A stretch of 62,918 nucleotides of DNA from an uncultured Flaviramulus sp. (lineage in GTDB: Bacteria; Bacteroidota; Bacteroidia; Flavobacteriales; Flavobacteriaceae). Below the pieces are notes generated by a model, which worked only from the letters and a program-made list of their open reading frames with translations, was not told the DNA's origin and did not search any database. The stretch spans positions 1 through 62,918 of the forward strand of contig CANKVS010000017.1 of NCBI GenBank assembly GCA_947487155.1, in the 5' to 3' direction. Numbering within the stretch: position 1 is the first letter of the stretch; each line of letters opens with the position of its first letter. Below, one piece after another: positions 17,628-26,585 of this stretch. Both the position numbers and the translations under genes were made by a program.

Positions 17628-18738
17628 TAAAACAGCATTAATAACAGGTATAACAGGGCAAGATGGTGCTTATTTAGCAGAATTACTTCTATCTAAAGGT
17701 TATATTGTACATGGTATAAAGCGTCGTGCCTCTCTTTTAAATACAGATAGGGTAGACCACTTATATCAAGACCCTCACGAGAAAAATATACGTTTTAAAC
17801 TTCATTATGGAGATTTAAGCGATTCTATGAATATAACAAGAATTATTCAAGAAGTTCAACCAGATGAGGTATATAATTTAGGAGCAATGTCTCATGTAAA
17901 GGTAAGTTTCGATACACCTGAATATACAGCAAATATAGATGGTTTAGGGACATTACGTATTTTAGAGGCTGTTCGTTTACTTGGTTTAACAAAAACACGT
18001 ATATACCAAGCTTCAACCTCAGAGTTATACGGTTTAGTACAAGAAGTTCCTCAAAAGGAAAGTACACCGTTTTACCCGCGAAGCCCTTATGGAGTAGCTA
18101 AATTATACGGGTATTGGATAACTGTAAATTATAGAGAAGCCTATGGTATGTATGCTTGTAACGGCATATTATTTAACCATGAATCTCCACTAAGAGGAGA
18201 AACTTTTGTAACTCGAAAAATAACCCGAGCGACTTCAAAAATTGTTTTAGGACTTCAAGATGTACTTTACATAGGAAACTTAGATGCTAAACGAGATTGG
18301 GGGCATGCCAAAGACTACGTTGAGGCTATGTGGTTAATGCTACAACAAGATAAGCCAGAAGATTATGTTATAGCAACAGGAATTACTACAAGTGTTAGAG
18401 ATTTTATCAAAAAGGCATTTAATTATATTGGTGTTACTTTGACTTTTGAAGGTGAAGAAGAAAACGAAATTGGAAAAATAGCAAGTTGTTCACATTTAGA
18501 TTATCAGCTTCCAATTGGAAAAATAGTTGTAAAAGTAGATAAAGAGTATTATAGACCAACTGAGGTTGATTTATTAATAGGAGATGCCACAAAATGTAAA
18601 GAACAATTACAATGGGAGCCTAGGCATACATTAAATGACTTAATAAAGGATATGATGGAATCAGATTTAAAATTATTCAAAAAAGAACAATATTTAAAAG
18701 CTGGTGGACACGATACGGTTAACTCTTGTGAAGAATAA
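17608..18738 (+). CDS. gmd: GDP-mannose 4,6-dehydratase
   Basis: This NADP-dependent enzyme converts GDP-D-mannose to GDP-4-keto-6-deoxy-D-mannose, the shared precursor of GDP-perosamine and GDP-L-fucose. At 376 residues it has the cofactor loop [14 protein letters not shown], the catalytic STSELYG block and the YGVAK (YxxxK) motif, plus GDLSDSMN and [15 protein letters not shown] typical of Gmd. It overlaps the preceding glycosyltransferase by 20 bases, and fcl begins 2 bases after its stop. Both downstream enzymes for its product are in the operon (14718 and 18740). Confidence 0.96.
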   Translation: MTWEKNNKTALITGITGQDGAYLAELLLSKGYIVHGIKRRASLLNTDRVDHLYQDPHEKNIRFKLHYGDLSDSMNITRIIQEVQPDEVYNLGAMSHVKVSFDTPEYTANIDGLGTLRILEAVRLLGLTKTRIYQASTSELYGLVQEVPQKESTPFYPRSPYGVAKLYGYWITVNYREAYGMYACNGILFNHESPLRGETFVTRKITRATSKIVLGLQDVLYIGNLDAKRDWGHAKDYVEAMWLMLQQDKPEDYVIATGITTSVRDFIKKAFNYIGVTLTFEGEEENEIGKIASCSHLDYQLPIGKIVVKVDKEYYRPTEVDLLIGDATKCKEQLQWEPRHTLNDLIKDMMESDLKLFKKEQYLKAGGHDTVNSCEE

Positions 18739-18739
18739 T

Positions 18740-19663
18740 ATGAACTTGTTAGATAAAATATACATTGCTGGTCATAATGGTATGGTGGGGTCTGCAATTT
18801 ATAGAAATTTAAAACAAAAAGGGTATAAAAATTTTGTATTAAGAAGCTCTTTAGAATTAGATTTAACAAATCAAGAGCAAGTTGCTCGTTTTTTTAAAGA
18901 AGAACAACCAGATTATGTGTTTTTAGCAGCAGCAAAAGTTGGAGGGATTGAAGCAAATAATACATTTAGAGGTCAGTTTTTGTACGAGAATTTAATGATT
19001 CAAAATAATGTGATTCATTTAAGCTATGTAAATAATGTAAAAAAATTATTGTTTTTTGCATCATCCTGTATTTATCCTAAGTTTTCAGAGCAACCTATAA
19101 AGGAAGACTATTTATTAACAGGAGGTTTAGAACCAACAAATGAACCTTATGCCATTGCAAAAATTGCAGGAGTAAAGCTATGTGAAAATTATAATAGGCA
19201 ATATGGTTGTAATTTTATTTCGGTTATGCCAACCAATCTATATGGGCCTAACGATAATTATAATTTAAAACATTCGCATGTTTTACCTGCTTTATTGAGA
19301 AAATTTCACGAAGCTAAAGTTAATAATTTACCATCGGTAGAAGTCTGGGGAACAGGAACTCCAAAACGAGAATTTTTACACGTTGACGATTTAGCAAGTG
19401 CCAGTACTTACTTGATGCAAACTTATACAGGAAATGTTTCGGTAAACATAGGTACAGGAACAGATATTTCTATTAAAGCATTAGCAGAATTAATTAAAAA
19501 CATTGTAGGATATAAAGGAACAATAACCTGGAATACTAATAAACCAGATGGTACACCTCGTAAATTGTTAGATGTGTCTTTAATGCATAGCTTAGGCTGG
19601 AAGCATGTTATAGATTTAGAAGCGGGAATTAAATCTGTTTACTTGAATAAATTTTTAGACTAG
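18740..19663 (+). CDS. fcl: GDP-L-fucose synthase
   Basis: This bifunctional epimerase-reductase makes GDP-L-fucose from GDP-4-keto-6-deoxymannose. The NADP loop is GHNGMVGSAI; the catalytic blocks are SSCIYP and the YAIAK (YxxxK) motif, with the family string GGLEPTNEPYAIAK. I choose the ATG at 18740 (MNLLDKIYIAGHNG, 307 residues), directly after the gmd stop, rather than the GTG at 18704 inside gmd, because family members begin a few residues before the loop. Confidence 0.95.
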   Translation: MNLLDKIYIAGHNGMVGSAIYRNLKQKGYKNFVLRSSLELDLTNQEQVARFFKEEQPDYVFLAAAKVGGIEANNTFRGQFLYENLMIQNNVIHLSYVNNVKKLLFFASSCIYPKFSEQPIKEDYLLTGGLEPTNEPYAIAKIAGVKLCENYNRQYGCNFISVMPTNLYGPNDNYNLKHSHVLPALLRKFHEAKVNNLPSVEVWGTGTPKREFLHVDDLASASTYLMQTYTGNVSVNIGTGTDISIKALAELIKNIVGYKGTITWNTNKPDGTPRKLLDVSLMHSLGWKHVIDLEAGIKSVYLNKFLD

Positions 19664-19678
19664 CATTAAAAAAGTATT

Positions 19679-20467
19679 ATGCTAAATAATTTTCTAATTT
19701 CAATAATAACCATAAATTATAACGATGTAGAGGGGCTTAAAAGGACAATAAAAAGTGTTCAAAGTCAAGTGTATTCTAATTTTGAACATATTGTAATTGA
19801 TGGCGGGTCTACAGATGGTAGTAAAGCGTTAATTGAAGCGAATAAAGATAGTTTTAGTTATTGGATAAGCGAGCCAGATACAGGTATTTACTATGCCATG
19901 AATAAAGGTATTAAAGTAGCAAAGGGTGAATACTTGTTTTTTTTGAATAGTGGTGATGATTTTATTGATTCTAAGGCTTTAAATAGAGTAGAGATGCACT
20001 TAAATACTTTTGATATTGTGTATTTTAATATTAACGTTATAGATTCAGAAAAAGTAAGTTTAAAAAGAAGTCCTAAAATATTAACCTTTGCCTATCTTCA
20101 CCAAGACTTGCCTCCTCACCAATCTACATTTGTTAAGAAAAGTTTATTTGAAAAAAACGGATATTACGATGAGAAATTAACGATAGTATCGGATTGGAAA
20201 TTTCTCATTTTAGCCCTATGCAAGTATAATGCTACATATAAATATGTAGATGATGTGTTTTCTAATTTCTATAGAGGAGGAATAAGCTCATTAGAAGAGA
20301 ATTTTCATGTTATGAAAAAAGAAAGAGATTTGGTTTTGAATACCGAATTTTTAATACAAATGAACGACTTAAAGTATAAATTTAAATTAGAACGAATTTT
20401 AAGAAACTTAAGAAAATCAAAAACCATACAATTATTGATTAAATTACGGTTAATTAATAAATTTTAG
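19679..20467 (+). CDS. Glycosyltransferase family 2 (paralogue of 23049-23831)
   Basis: This 262-residue inverting GT-A transferase opens with ISIITINYNDVEGLKRTIKSV, then VIDGGSTDGS, and the metal-binding motif is FLNSGDD near residues 85-91. IVSDWKFL in the second half is typical of WcaE/WcaA-like EPS transferases. It is strikingly similar throughout to the gene at 23049, including the closing (K)LRLINKF-type tail, so the two look like an ancient tandem duplication. Donor and acceptor are unknown. Confidence 0.88.
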   Translation: MLNNFLISIITINYNDVEGLKRTIKSVQSQVYSNFEHIVIDGGSTDGSKALIEANKDSFSYWISEPDTGIYYAMNKGIKVAKGEYLFFLNSGDDFIDSKALNRVEMHLNTFDIVYFNINVIDSEKVSLKRSPKILTFAYLHQDLPPHQSTFVKKSLFEKNGYYDEKLTIVSDWKFLILALCKYNATYKYVDDVFSNFYRGGISSLEENFHVMKKERDLVLNTEFLIQMNDLKYKFKLERILRNLRKSKTIQLLIKLRLINKF

Positions 20468-20487
20468 TGTAGCCTAAATAACAAATT

Positions 20488-21450
20488 ATGCAATTTTTGG
20501 TATCAGTAATTATTCCTGTTTTTAATGTGCAAGATTTTATTGAAAAAGCAGTAAGATCAGCATTACAGCAACCAGAAGTAGCAGAAGTAGTAGTAGTAAA
20601 CGATGGGAGTACAGATAATTCACTTAAAATATTAGAAGCATTACAAGAGGAAGACGTAAGGGTTAAAATTCACCATCATAAAAATGGTATTAATAAAGGG
20701 CGTTCTGCCAGCAGGAATTTAGGGATAAGTAATGCTAAAAGTGATTATGTTGCATTTTTAGATGCGGATGATTTTTATTTAGAAAGCAGATTTGAAAATG
20801 ATAAAGACATTTTTAAATCTGATAAAGATATTGATGGTGTTTATAATGCAATAGGCGCTCATTTTTATAGAAAAACTAATAAATTAGAAAAAGAGAAATT
20901 AAAATTAACTACTGTTAATAGAAGAATAAAACCCGAAACACTTTTTGACACTTTATTGTTTGGTACTAATGGCCATTTTTCAATAGATGGATTAACGGTG
21001 AAGAAAACAATTTTTGATACAGTAGGATATTTTACAGAGTCTTTGTTAATATCTGAAGATACAGAACTTATTTTTAAAATGGCTTTAAAAGCTCAGCTAA
21101 AATCAGGTATAATTAATAAGCCTGTGGCTATGAGAGGTGTTCATGATGTCAATATTTTTAATCGAGAAGATTTATATAAAAAGTATAGAGTAAAGATGTA
21201 TGAATCCTTGTTTTCTTGGTGCAATAAAAATAATATATCAACGAAAAAAAGAGATAAATTATTAGATAAATTATGGGTTTTAAAGTACAGGCAGAAAAAG
21301 AATTTATTGCACTATATAATTTATTGGACAGATGTATTCTTTAGAAATCCCAAAAGTTTATTCTCAATATTAAGTATAAAATACTTCCCTATAATTAGGC
21401 TTAGACAAAAACTTTTTCCATTTTTATACAAACAAAAACAATTTAGCTAA
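20488..21450 (+). CDS. Glycosyltransferase family 2
   Basis: This 320-residue GT-A transferase has the nucleotide-binding start VSVIIPVFNVQDFIEKAV, VVNDGSTDNS and the DxD motif FLDADDF near residues 90-96. ISEDTELIF in the second half is the usual acceptor-side acidic motif. The C-terminal 80 residues are basic and may touch the membrane. Substrates are unknown. It lies 20 bases after the previous transferase gene. Confidence 0.87.
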   Translation: MQFLVSVIIPVFNVQDFIEKAVRSALQQPEVAEVVVVNDGSTDNSLKILEALQEEDVRVKIHHHKNGINKGRSASRNLGISNAKSDYVAFLDADDFYLESRFENDKDIFKSDKDIDGVYNAIGAHFYRKTNKLEKEKLKLTTVNRRIKPETLFDTLLFGTNGHFSIDGLTVKKTIFDTVGYFTESLLISEDTELIFKMALKAQLKSGIINKPVAMRGVHDVNIFNREDLYKKYRVKMYESLFSWCNKNNISTKKRDKLLDKLWVLKYRQKKNLLHYIIYWTDVFFRNPKSLFSILSIKYFPIIRLRQKLFPFLYKQKQFS

Positions 21451-21495
21451 TGCTTGTAAACAAAAATCAATTGGAATACATTATTTTTATATAAT

Positions 21496-23031
21496 ATGAA
21501 GTTTGCACCTATAGTTTTGTTTACTTATAACCGCCCAATTCACACTCAAAAAACATTGGATGCATTGGCTATGAATCCAGAGGCTATAGAAAGTGAATTA
21601 TATGTGTTTTGCGATGGCCCAAAATCAAGTACCGACGTTGACAATTTAAATCAAGTAAATAAAGTTATTGAAATTGTTAATAAAGAAAATAGGTTTAAAA
21701 AAGTAAATGTAACCATTAACCAAAAAAACAAAGGATTAGCCAATTCTATTATTTCAGGGGTTACTAAAGTTGTTGAAAAGCATGGGCGTATAATTGTATT
21801 AGAAGATGATTTAGAAACGTCTCCTGGGTTTCTAAAGTATATGAATGATGCATTGACACTTTATGAGCATGATGACGAAGTAATGCATATTTCCGCATAC
21901 ATGTATCCGCATAAAGAAGAGTTGCCAGAAACCTTTTTTTTTAACGTGCCTCTTTGTTGGGGATGGGCTACATGGAATTCTGCTTGGAAACACTTTAATA
22001 GCGATCCTTTACATTTGTTTAATGAGCTTAAAATCAAAAATTTATATACCACTTTTGATAAGTTTGGATATGATTATTTAAGTAGTCAATTAGCACATAA
22101 TATTTCAGGAAAACTTAATACATGGTTTGTTAAATGGCATGCATCTGTATTGTTGCAGAATGGTTTTACATTATACCCTAAAAAATCTCTAGTAGAAAAT
22201 ATCGGTTTTGATAATTCTGGAGTTCATAACGGAATCCATACAGAATTTAAAAATAGTGTATTGGAAAGCAGTATTAATATTGAAAGAATTGAAATCCTAG
22301 AGCGTGAAGGTGCTAAAAATATCATTAAAAGTTTTTATAAAGCGCTAAAAGAAAAACCAATAAAACAAAAATTTAAAAAAGTATTAAAAGAGAAAGTTAG
22401 AAATTCTATTTTTTCGGTATTTCCAAACTTAAAAAAAGTAATACGATTAAATCATCAAATATTAAACGTTAGAAGTTATTTAGGTAAATCAACAAAAATA
22501 TATTCACCCTCAAGATTATCAGATACTATAATTGGTAATTATACTTACATATCAGAAAAATCAATAATCAATAATGCCGTTATTGGTAAATTTTGTTCTA
22601 TAGGAACCAATTTTATAGCAGGTCGCGGTGTTCATCCAACCAAAAGTATATCTACACATCCCATGTTTTATTCTACAGCAAATCAAAATGGAATGACATT
22701 GAGCAAAGATGATAAAATCAAAGAGTTTTTACCAATTACTATTGGTAATGATGTTTTTATAGGAATGAATGTAACAATTTTAGACGGTATTACAATTGGT
22801 GATGGCGCAATTATTGGGGCAGGAGCAGTTGTCTCAAAAAATATTCCTCCTTATGCCATTGCAGTTGGTAATCCTGCTACGGTTGTTAAGTATAGATTTG
22901 ATGAAGAAACTATTAATAAATTATTAAAAATAAAATGGTGGAATTTTAAAGATGAAGACTTAAAACTCATTGAAAAGCATTTTTTTGAAGTTAAAGACTT
23001 TATCAAGTTAATTGAAGAAAATATTGAGTAA
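21496..23031 (+). CDS. Glycosyltransferase fused to hexapeptide acyltransferase
   Basis: Two enzymes lie in one 511-residue chain. Residues 1 to about 270 are a GT-A glycosyltransferase of the GNT-I-like sugar-transferase kind: FAPIVLFTYNRPIHTQKTLDAL, VLEDDLETSPGFLKYMNDAL with EDD as the metal site, and CWGWATWNSAW. After a basic linker, residues from about 325 to 490 are a left-handed beta-helix acyltransferase of the xenobiotic-acetyltransferase type, with GRGVHPTKS carrying the likely catalytic His, ITIGNDVFIGMNVTIL and GAGAVVSKNIPPYAIAVGNPA. The protein probably adds a sugar and acylates it or a neighbour; which sugar is unknown. Confidence 0.85.
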   Translation: MKFAPIVLFTYNRPIHTQKTLDALAMNPEAIESELYVFCDGPKSSTDVDNLNQVNKVIEIVNKENRFKKVNVTINQKNKGLANSIISGVTKVVEKHGRIIVLEDDLETSPGFLKYMNDALTLYEHDDEVMHISAYMYPHKEELPETFFFNVPLCWGWATWNSAWKHFNSDPLHLFNELKIKNLYTTFDKFGYDYLSSQLAHNISGKLNTWFVKWHASVLLQNGFTLYPKKSLVENIGFDNSGVHNGIHTEFKNSVLESSINIERIEILEREGAKNIIKSFYKALKEKPIKQKFKKVLKEKVRNSIFSVFPNLKKVIRLNHQILNVRSYLGKSTKIYSPSRLSDTIIGNYTYISEKSIINNAVIGKFCSIGTNFIAGRGVHPTKSISTHPMFYSTANQNGMTLSKDDKIKEFLPITIGNDVFIGMNVTILDGITIGDGAIIGAGAVVSKNIPPYAIAVGNPATVVKYRFDEETINKLLKIKWWNFKDEDLKLIEKHFFEVKDFIKLIEENIE

Positions 23032-23048
23032 CTAATAATACATTTTTT

Positions 23049-23831
23049 TTGAAACCAAAAGTATCCATAATTACTGTAGCCTATAATAACCTTGAAGGCT
23101 TAAAAAAAACATTGGACAGTGTGAAGACTCAAACATGGAATGAGTTTGAATATATTGTTATAGATGGTGGCTCAAAAGATGATACTGTTAGTTATTTAGA
23201 AAGTTTAGACAACCAAATAGATTATTGGGTTAGCGAGCCAGATAAAGGGGTTTATAATGCTATGAATAAAGGTATAAAAAAGGCTAAAGGAGAGTATTTG
23301 ATTTTTTTAAATAGTGGAGACCATTTTTATAACAATAAAGTTCTAGAAGCTAATATTAAGTATCTAGAAATACATGATATTATATATTTTAATCTTCAGG
23401 TAAATGATAATGAAGAAACTTATATTAAAGAATATCCTGATGTATTGTCTTTTGCATATTTTGTAAAAGATACTTTACCACATCCTGCTACATTTATAAA
23501 AAAAAGTTTATTTGAAAAAGTTGATTATTACGATGAACGCTTAAAAATAGTATCTGACTGGAAATTTTTTATGGATAGTATATGTAAATATAATGCCAGT
23601 AGTAAAAGGGTAGACATACCATTATCAACTTTTTATTTAGATGGAATGAGTTCCAATCCAAAAAATAAAAGTACAATAATAAAGGAAAGACAAGATGTTT
23701 TAAATAGTGAGTATCCCCTTTTTGTTAGAGATATTGAAGATGTGATTAAAAATAAATCTAAAATTGAAGGATTAAGACAATCTAGAATAATAAGCATCTT
23801 AGTTAAATTAGGATTTTTAAACAAAATTTAA
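23049..23831 (+). CDS. Glycosyltransferase family 2 (paralogue of 19679-20467)
   Basis: This 260-residue GT-A transferase has VSIITVAYNNLEGLKKTLDSV, VIDGGSKDDT, metal site FLNSGDH and IVSDWKFFM. It parallels the gene at 19679 from end to end, with the same segment order, so the pair likely arose by duplication and may add related sugars. The start is a TTG at 23049 with no ATG near; the frame from there gives the standard family N-terminus. Its stop codon overlaps the next ATG by one base. Confidence 0.86.
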   Translation: MKPKVSIITVAYNNLEGLKKTLDSVKTQTWNEFEYIVIDGGSKDDTVSYLESLDNQIDYWVSEPDKGVYNAMNKGIKKAKGEYLIFLNSGDHFYNNKVLEANIKYLEIHDIIYFNLQVNDNEETYIKEYPDVLSFAYFVKDTLPHPATFIKKSLFEKVDYYDERLKIVSDWKFFMDSICKYNASSKRVDIPLSTFYLDGMSSNPKNKSTIIKERQDVLNSEYPLFVRDIEDVIKNKSKIEGLRQSRIISILVKLGFLNKI

Positions 23832-24676
23832 TGAATGTAACTGTTTCCATAATTGTTCCTTGTTATAATCAAGCTCATTTTTTATCCGAAGCGTTACAAT
23901 CTGTTTTAAATCAAACATACATAAATTGGGAATGTATTATAATTAATGATGGAAGCCCCGATAATACAAATGATATAGCTCAAGAATGGTGTAAAAAAGA
24001 CAATAGATTTAGATACATAAAACAAGATAATGGAGGTTTGTCTAGTGCTAGAAATGCAGGAATAAAAGTGGCCAAGGGTGAGTATATTTTACCTTTAGAT
24101 GCCGATGATATTATCGATATTAATTTTTTAACAAATTTAATTCCAGAATTAAATCAGGATAGCTCTTTGGCAATAGTATCATGTTATAGTAAGTTTTTTG
24201 TTAATTCAGTTTCAAATGTTGTTAATAAACTCAAACCTAAAGGGAGTACGTATCATTATCTGCTTTATGTAAATCAATTAGTTGCTACCTCTTTATACAG
24301 AAAGAAGTGTTGGGAAGAAGTGGGTGGTTACGATGAGCAAATGAAAAATGGTTTTGAAGATTGGGAATTCTGGATTTCTATCACCAAAAGAGGATGGGAA
24401 TATAAGATAAAAGAAGAGTTTTTGTTCTACTACAGAAAAGCAAAAAAATCTATGCTGGTCGATACAATAAATAGTCATTTTGAATCCAATAAAGAATATA
24501 TATTCAAAAAACATAGCGATATATATATAAAAGATTTTGAAAACTGTATGACGGTTTTATTTCATGATTTAAAAGTATATAGAAATAGCGAAGTAAAAAT
24601 TAAACACTCTATAGAATATAAAATAGGAAAGGTGGTAACCAAACCTTTTAAGCTAATACGAAAGCTAATAAATTAA
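23831..24676 (+). CDS. Glycosyltransferase family 2
   Basis: This 281-residue GT-A transferase has VSIIVPCYNQAHFLSEALQSVL, IINDGSPDNT and the DxD motif PLDADDI near residues 94-100. GFEDWEFWISI is the typical ED..W acceptor motif. The C-terminus is basic. It begins on the last base of the previous gene, indicating coupling. The transferred sugar is unknown. Confidence 0.88.
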   Translation: MNVTVSIIVPCYNQAHFLSEALQSVLNQTYINWECIIINDGSPDNTNDIAQEWCKKDNRFRYIKQDNGGLSSARNAGIKVAKGEYILPLDADDIIDINFLTNLIPELNQDSSLAIVSCYSKFFVNSVSNVVNKLKPKGSTYHYLLYVNQLVATSLYRKKCWEEVGGYDEQMKNGFEDWEFWISITKRGWEYKIKEEFLFYYRKAKKSMLVDTINSHFESNKEYIFKKHSDIYIKDFENCMTVLFHDLKVYRNSEVKIKHSIEYKIGKVVTKPFKLIRKLIN

Positions 24677-24686
24677 ATTTAAAACT

Positions 24687-25466
24687 ATGATTTCAGTCGT
24701 AATCAGAAGTAAAAATCAAGCAACAGCATTAGCTTTTTCGTTAAAAAACCTAACAGAAAGATATAGTGCTGATATTGATGAAATTATAGTTTTAGATAAT
24801 TTATCTACAGATACTAGTGAGGCCGTGGCAAAACAATACGGTGCAAAATTTATAACCATTAAAAATTTTAGTTTTGGTGGAAGTGCCAATAGGTGTGCTA
24901 AAGAATCGAGTAATGAAATCATTGTTATTTTTAGTGCGCATTCATACCCTGTAAGTCACGATTTTTTTAAACTGATTAAAAAGAAATTTCAAGAAAATCA
25001 AAATTTAGCTGGTTTAAGGTGTTTACATGCTTCCAACGATTATAAAAATTTTATAAACAAAGTTTCGGCAAAAGTAGACCCTAATAAATCTGGATTAATA
25101 TTTTCAGGATCAGCATTCAGTAAAAAAGTTTGGGAAAAACATGCTTTTAAAGAAGATGTACCAACCTTTGAAGATAAAGAATGGACCAAACGTGTTTTAA
25201 AAGCAGGTTACGACATTGAATTTGTAGAATCCATATTTAGCTACGAAATAAAAAGAACTCGGAAACAACTCTTTTTTAGGTTTAAAAATGATGTATTAGG
25301 AAACTACCAGATATGGCATGAAGATATTACAATTTTGAAGGCTATAAAAGGGTTTTTAATGTCTTTAGTTAATTTAATAAAGTATTTTTTTATTGATTTA
25401 AAGTATGTTTTTTTAAGGTTTATATACCTTGTAAAGTTTATTTTTAATAAACCTAAGAAGTTTTAA
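24687..25466 (+). CDS. Glycosyltransferase family 2 without a canonical DxD
   Basis: This 259-residue GT-A-like transferase has ISVVIRSKNQATALAFSLKNL, VLDNLSTDTS and FEDKEWTKRVLKAGY, like rhamnosyl-type GT2 proteins of polysaccharide loci. Where relatives carry DxD, this protein has VIFSAHSYPVSHDF, so the metal site is unusual. The C-terminal 60 residues are rich in hydrophobic and aromatic residues and may associate with the membrane. Substrates are unknown. Confidence 0.8.
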   Translation: MISVVIRSKNQATALAFSLKNLTERYSADIDEIIVLDNLSTDTSEAVAKQYGAKFITIKNFSFGGSANRCAKESSNEIIVIFSAHSYPVSHDFFKLIKKKFQENQNLAGLRCLHASNDYKNFINKVSAKVDPNKSGLIFSGSAFSKKVWEKHAFKEDVPTFEDKEWTKRVLKAGYDIEFVESIFSYEIKRTRKQLFFRFKNDVLGNYQIWHEDITILKAIKGFLMSLVNLIKYFFIDLKYVFLRFIYLVKFIFNKPKKF

Positions 25467-25505
25467 ATGTATTGCTGCTATTAAGGATTTATAAAATCAT
25501 AGCTA

Positions 25506-26585
25506 TTGAAAACACATAAGAATAATAATTTTGATTTTTTAAGATTCCTATTTGCTATTTTTGTTGTTATTTCTCATGCTTATCCATTATCTGGAGGTAC
25601 TGAAAAAACACAATGGATTTATGAAGTAACTAACGGGCAAGTCGCTTTAGCGAGTATAGGTTTACATGGTTTTTTTGTAATAAGTGGATTTTTTATTTTT
25701 CAAAGTCTACAACGTAGTACAAGTGTTGTAAATTATTTTAAGAAACGATTTTTAAGGCTATTCCCTGGGTTATTCATAGTATTGTTACTAACACTATTAT
25801 TAGTTCCGTTTGTATATGAGGGACAAACTCCTCTTTACAGGAATATTAATTTCTATACATACTTACCAAATAATTTGTCATTATATAAATTCCAATCTAG
25901 TATAAAAGGGGTGTTTGATAATCATAATTACCATTCAATAAATGGTTCTTTATGGACACTTCGCTATGAGTTTTCGTTGTATATAGCTCTTGTGTTCTTG
26001 TTTTTTTTAAGAAAGCGAATAGCTATTGTTAAAGCTTGCCTTTTAATGTCGTTTATGCTTTTATTTGTACTGCATACTTTTTTTTTAGAACGATTTTCAG
26101 GAACTTCAATTTTAGGAATGAGAGGTTATGATATTATAAATTTCAGTGCTTTTTTTACTTTTGGAAGCTTGTTAGCTAGTTTTAATTTAGATAAGGTAAA
26201 AAATAAAAGTTATACGTTTCTTATCTCTACTATATTACTTTTGTTAATTCTCTTAATTGTATCAATTTACTTTAATTTTTATATGCTTATTAAACATTTA
26301 GTGTTTACACCATTTATACTACTTATAGGATTTTTGTCGTTACCTTTTTTTAGTACTTTTGGTAAAATAGGAGACATGTCTTACGGTGTTTACATTTATA
26401 GTTTTCCTGTACAACAAGCACTTGTTTATTATTATAAATTAAATGTATATCAACTCATGGTTTGGTCTATAATTATTTCAGTAGTTTTCGGTTATTTATC
26501 ATGGCATTTTATTGAAAAACAAGCGTTGAAATATAAAAACAAGAAGGTTTCAAATTTAAAAGTATTTAACGTTTTTGAAAATTAA
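25506..26585 (+). CDS. Membrane acyltransferase, family 3 (OafA-like)
   Basis: This 359-residue integral membrane protein of the acyltransferase-3 family acylates (usually acetylates) sugars of surface glycans. The N-terminus NFDFLRFLFAIFVVISHAYPL carries the catalytic His, followed by GFFVISGFFIFQS and KRFLRLFPG, all family marks; about ten hydrophobic segments follow. YGVYIYSFPVQQ and the closing WHFIEKQALKY are also typical. The start is a TTG at 25506. The stop codon abuts the next ATG with no gap. Confidence 0.93.
   Translation: MKTHKNNNFDFLRFLFAIFVVISHAYPLSGGTEKTQWIYEVTNGQVALASIGLHGFFVISGFFIFQSLQRSTSVVNYFKKRFLRLFPGLFIVLLLTLLLVPFVYEGQTPLYRNINFYTYLPNNLSLYKFQSSIKGVFDNHNYHSINGSLWTLRYEFSLYIALVFLFFLRKRIAIVKACLLMSFMLLFVLHTFFLERFSGTSILGMRGYDIINFSAFFTFGSLLASFNLDKVKNKSYTFLISTILLLLILLIVSIYFNFYMLIKHLVFTPFILLIGFLSLPFFSTFGKIGDMSYGVYIYSFPVQQALVYYYKLNVYQLMVWSIIISVVFGYLSWHFIEKQALKYKNKKVSNLKVFNVFEN

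Noticed and set aside
18704..18739. Upstream GTG start for fcl inside gmd
   Set aside because: The ATG at 18740 gives the family N-terminus and lies directly after the gmd stop; the extra residues match no relative.
18549..18869. Minus-strand frame of 106 codons across gmd and fcl
   Set aside because: It is antisense to two clear enzymes and shows no domain.
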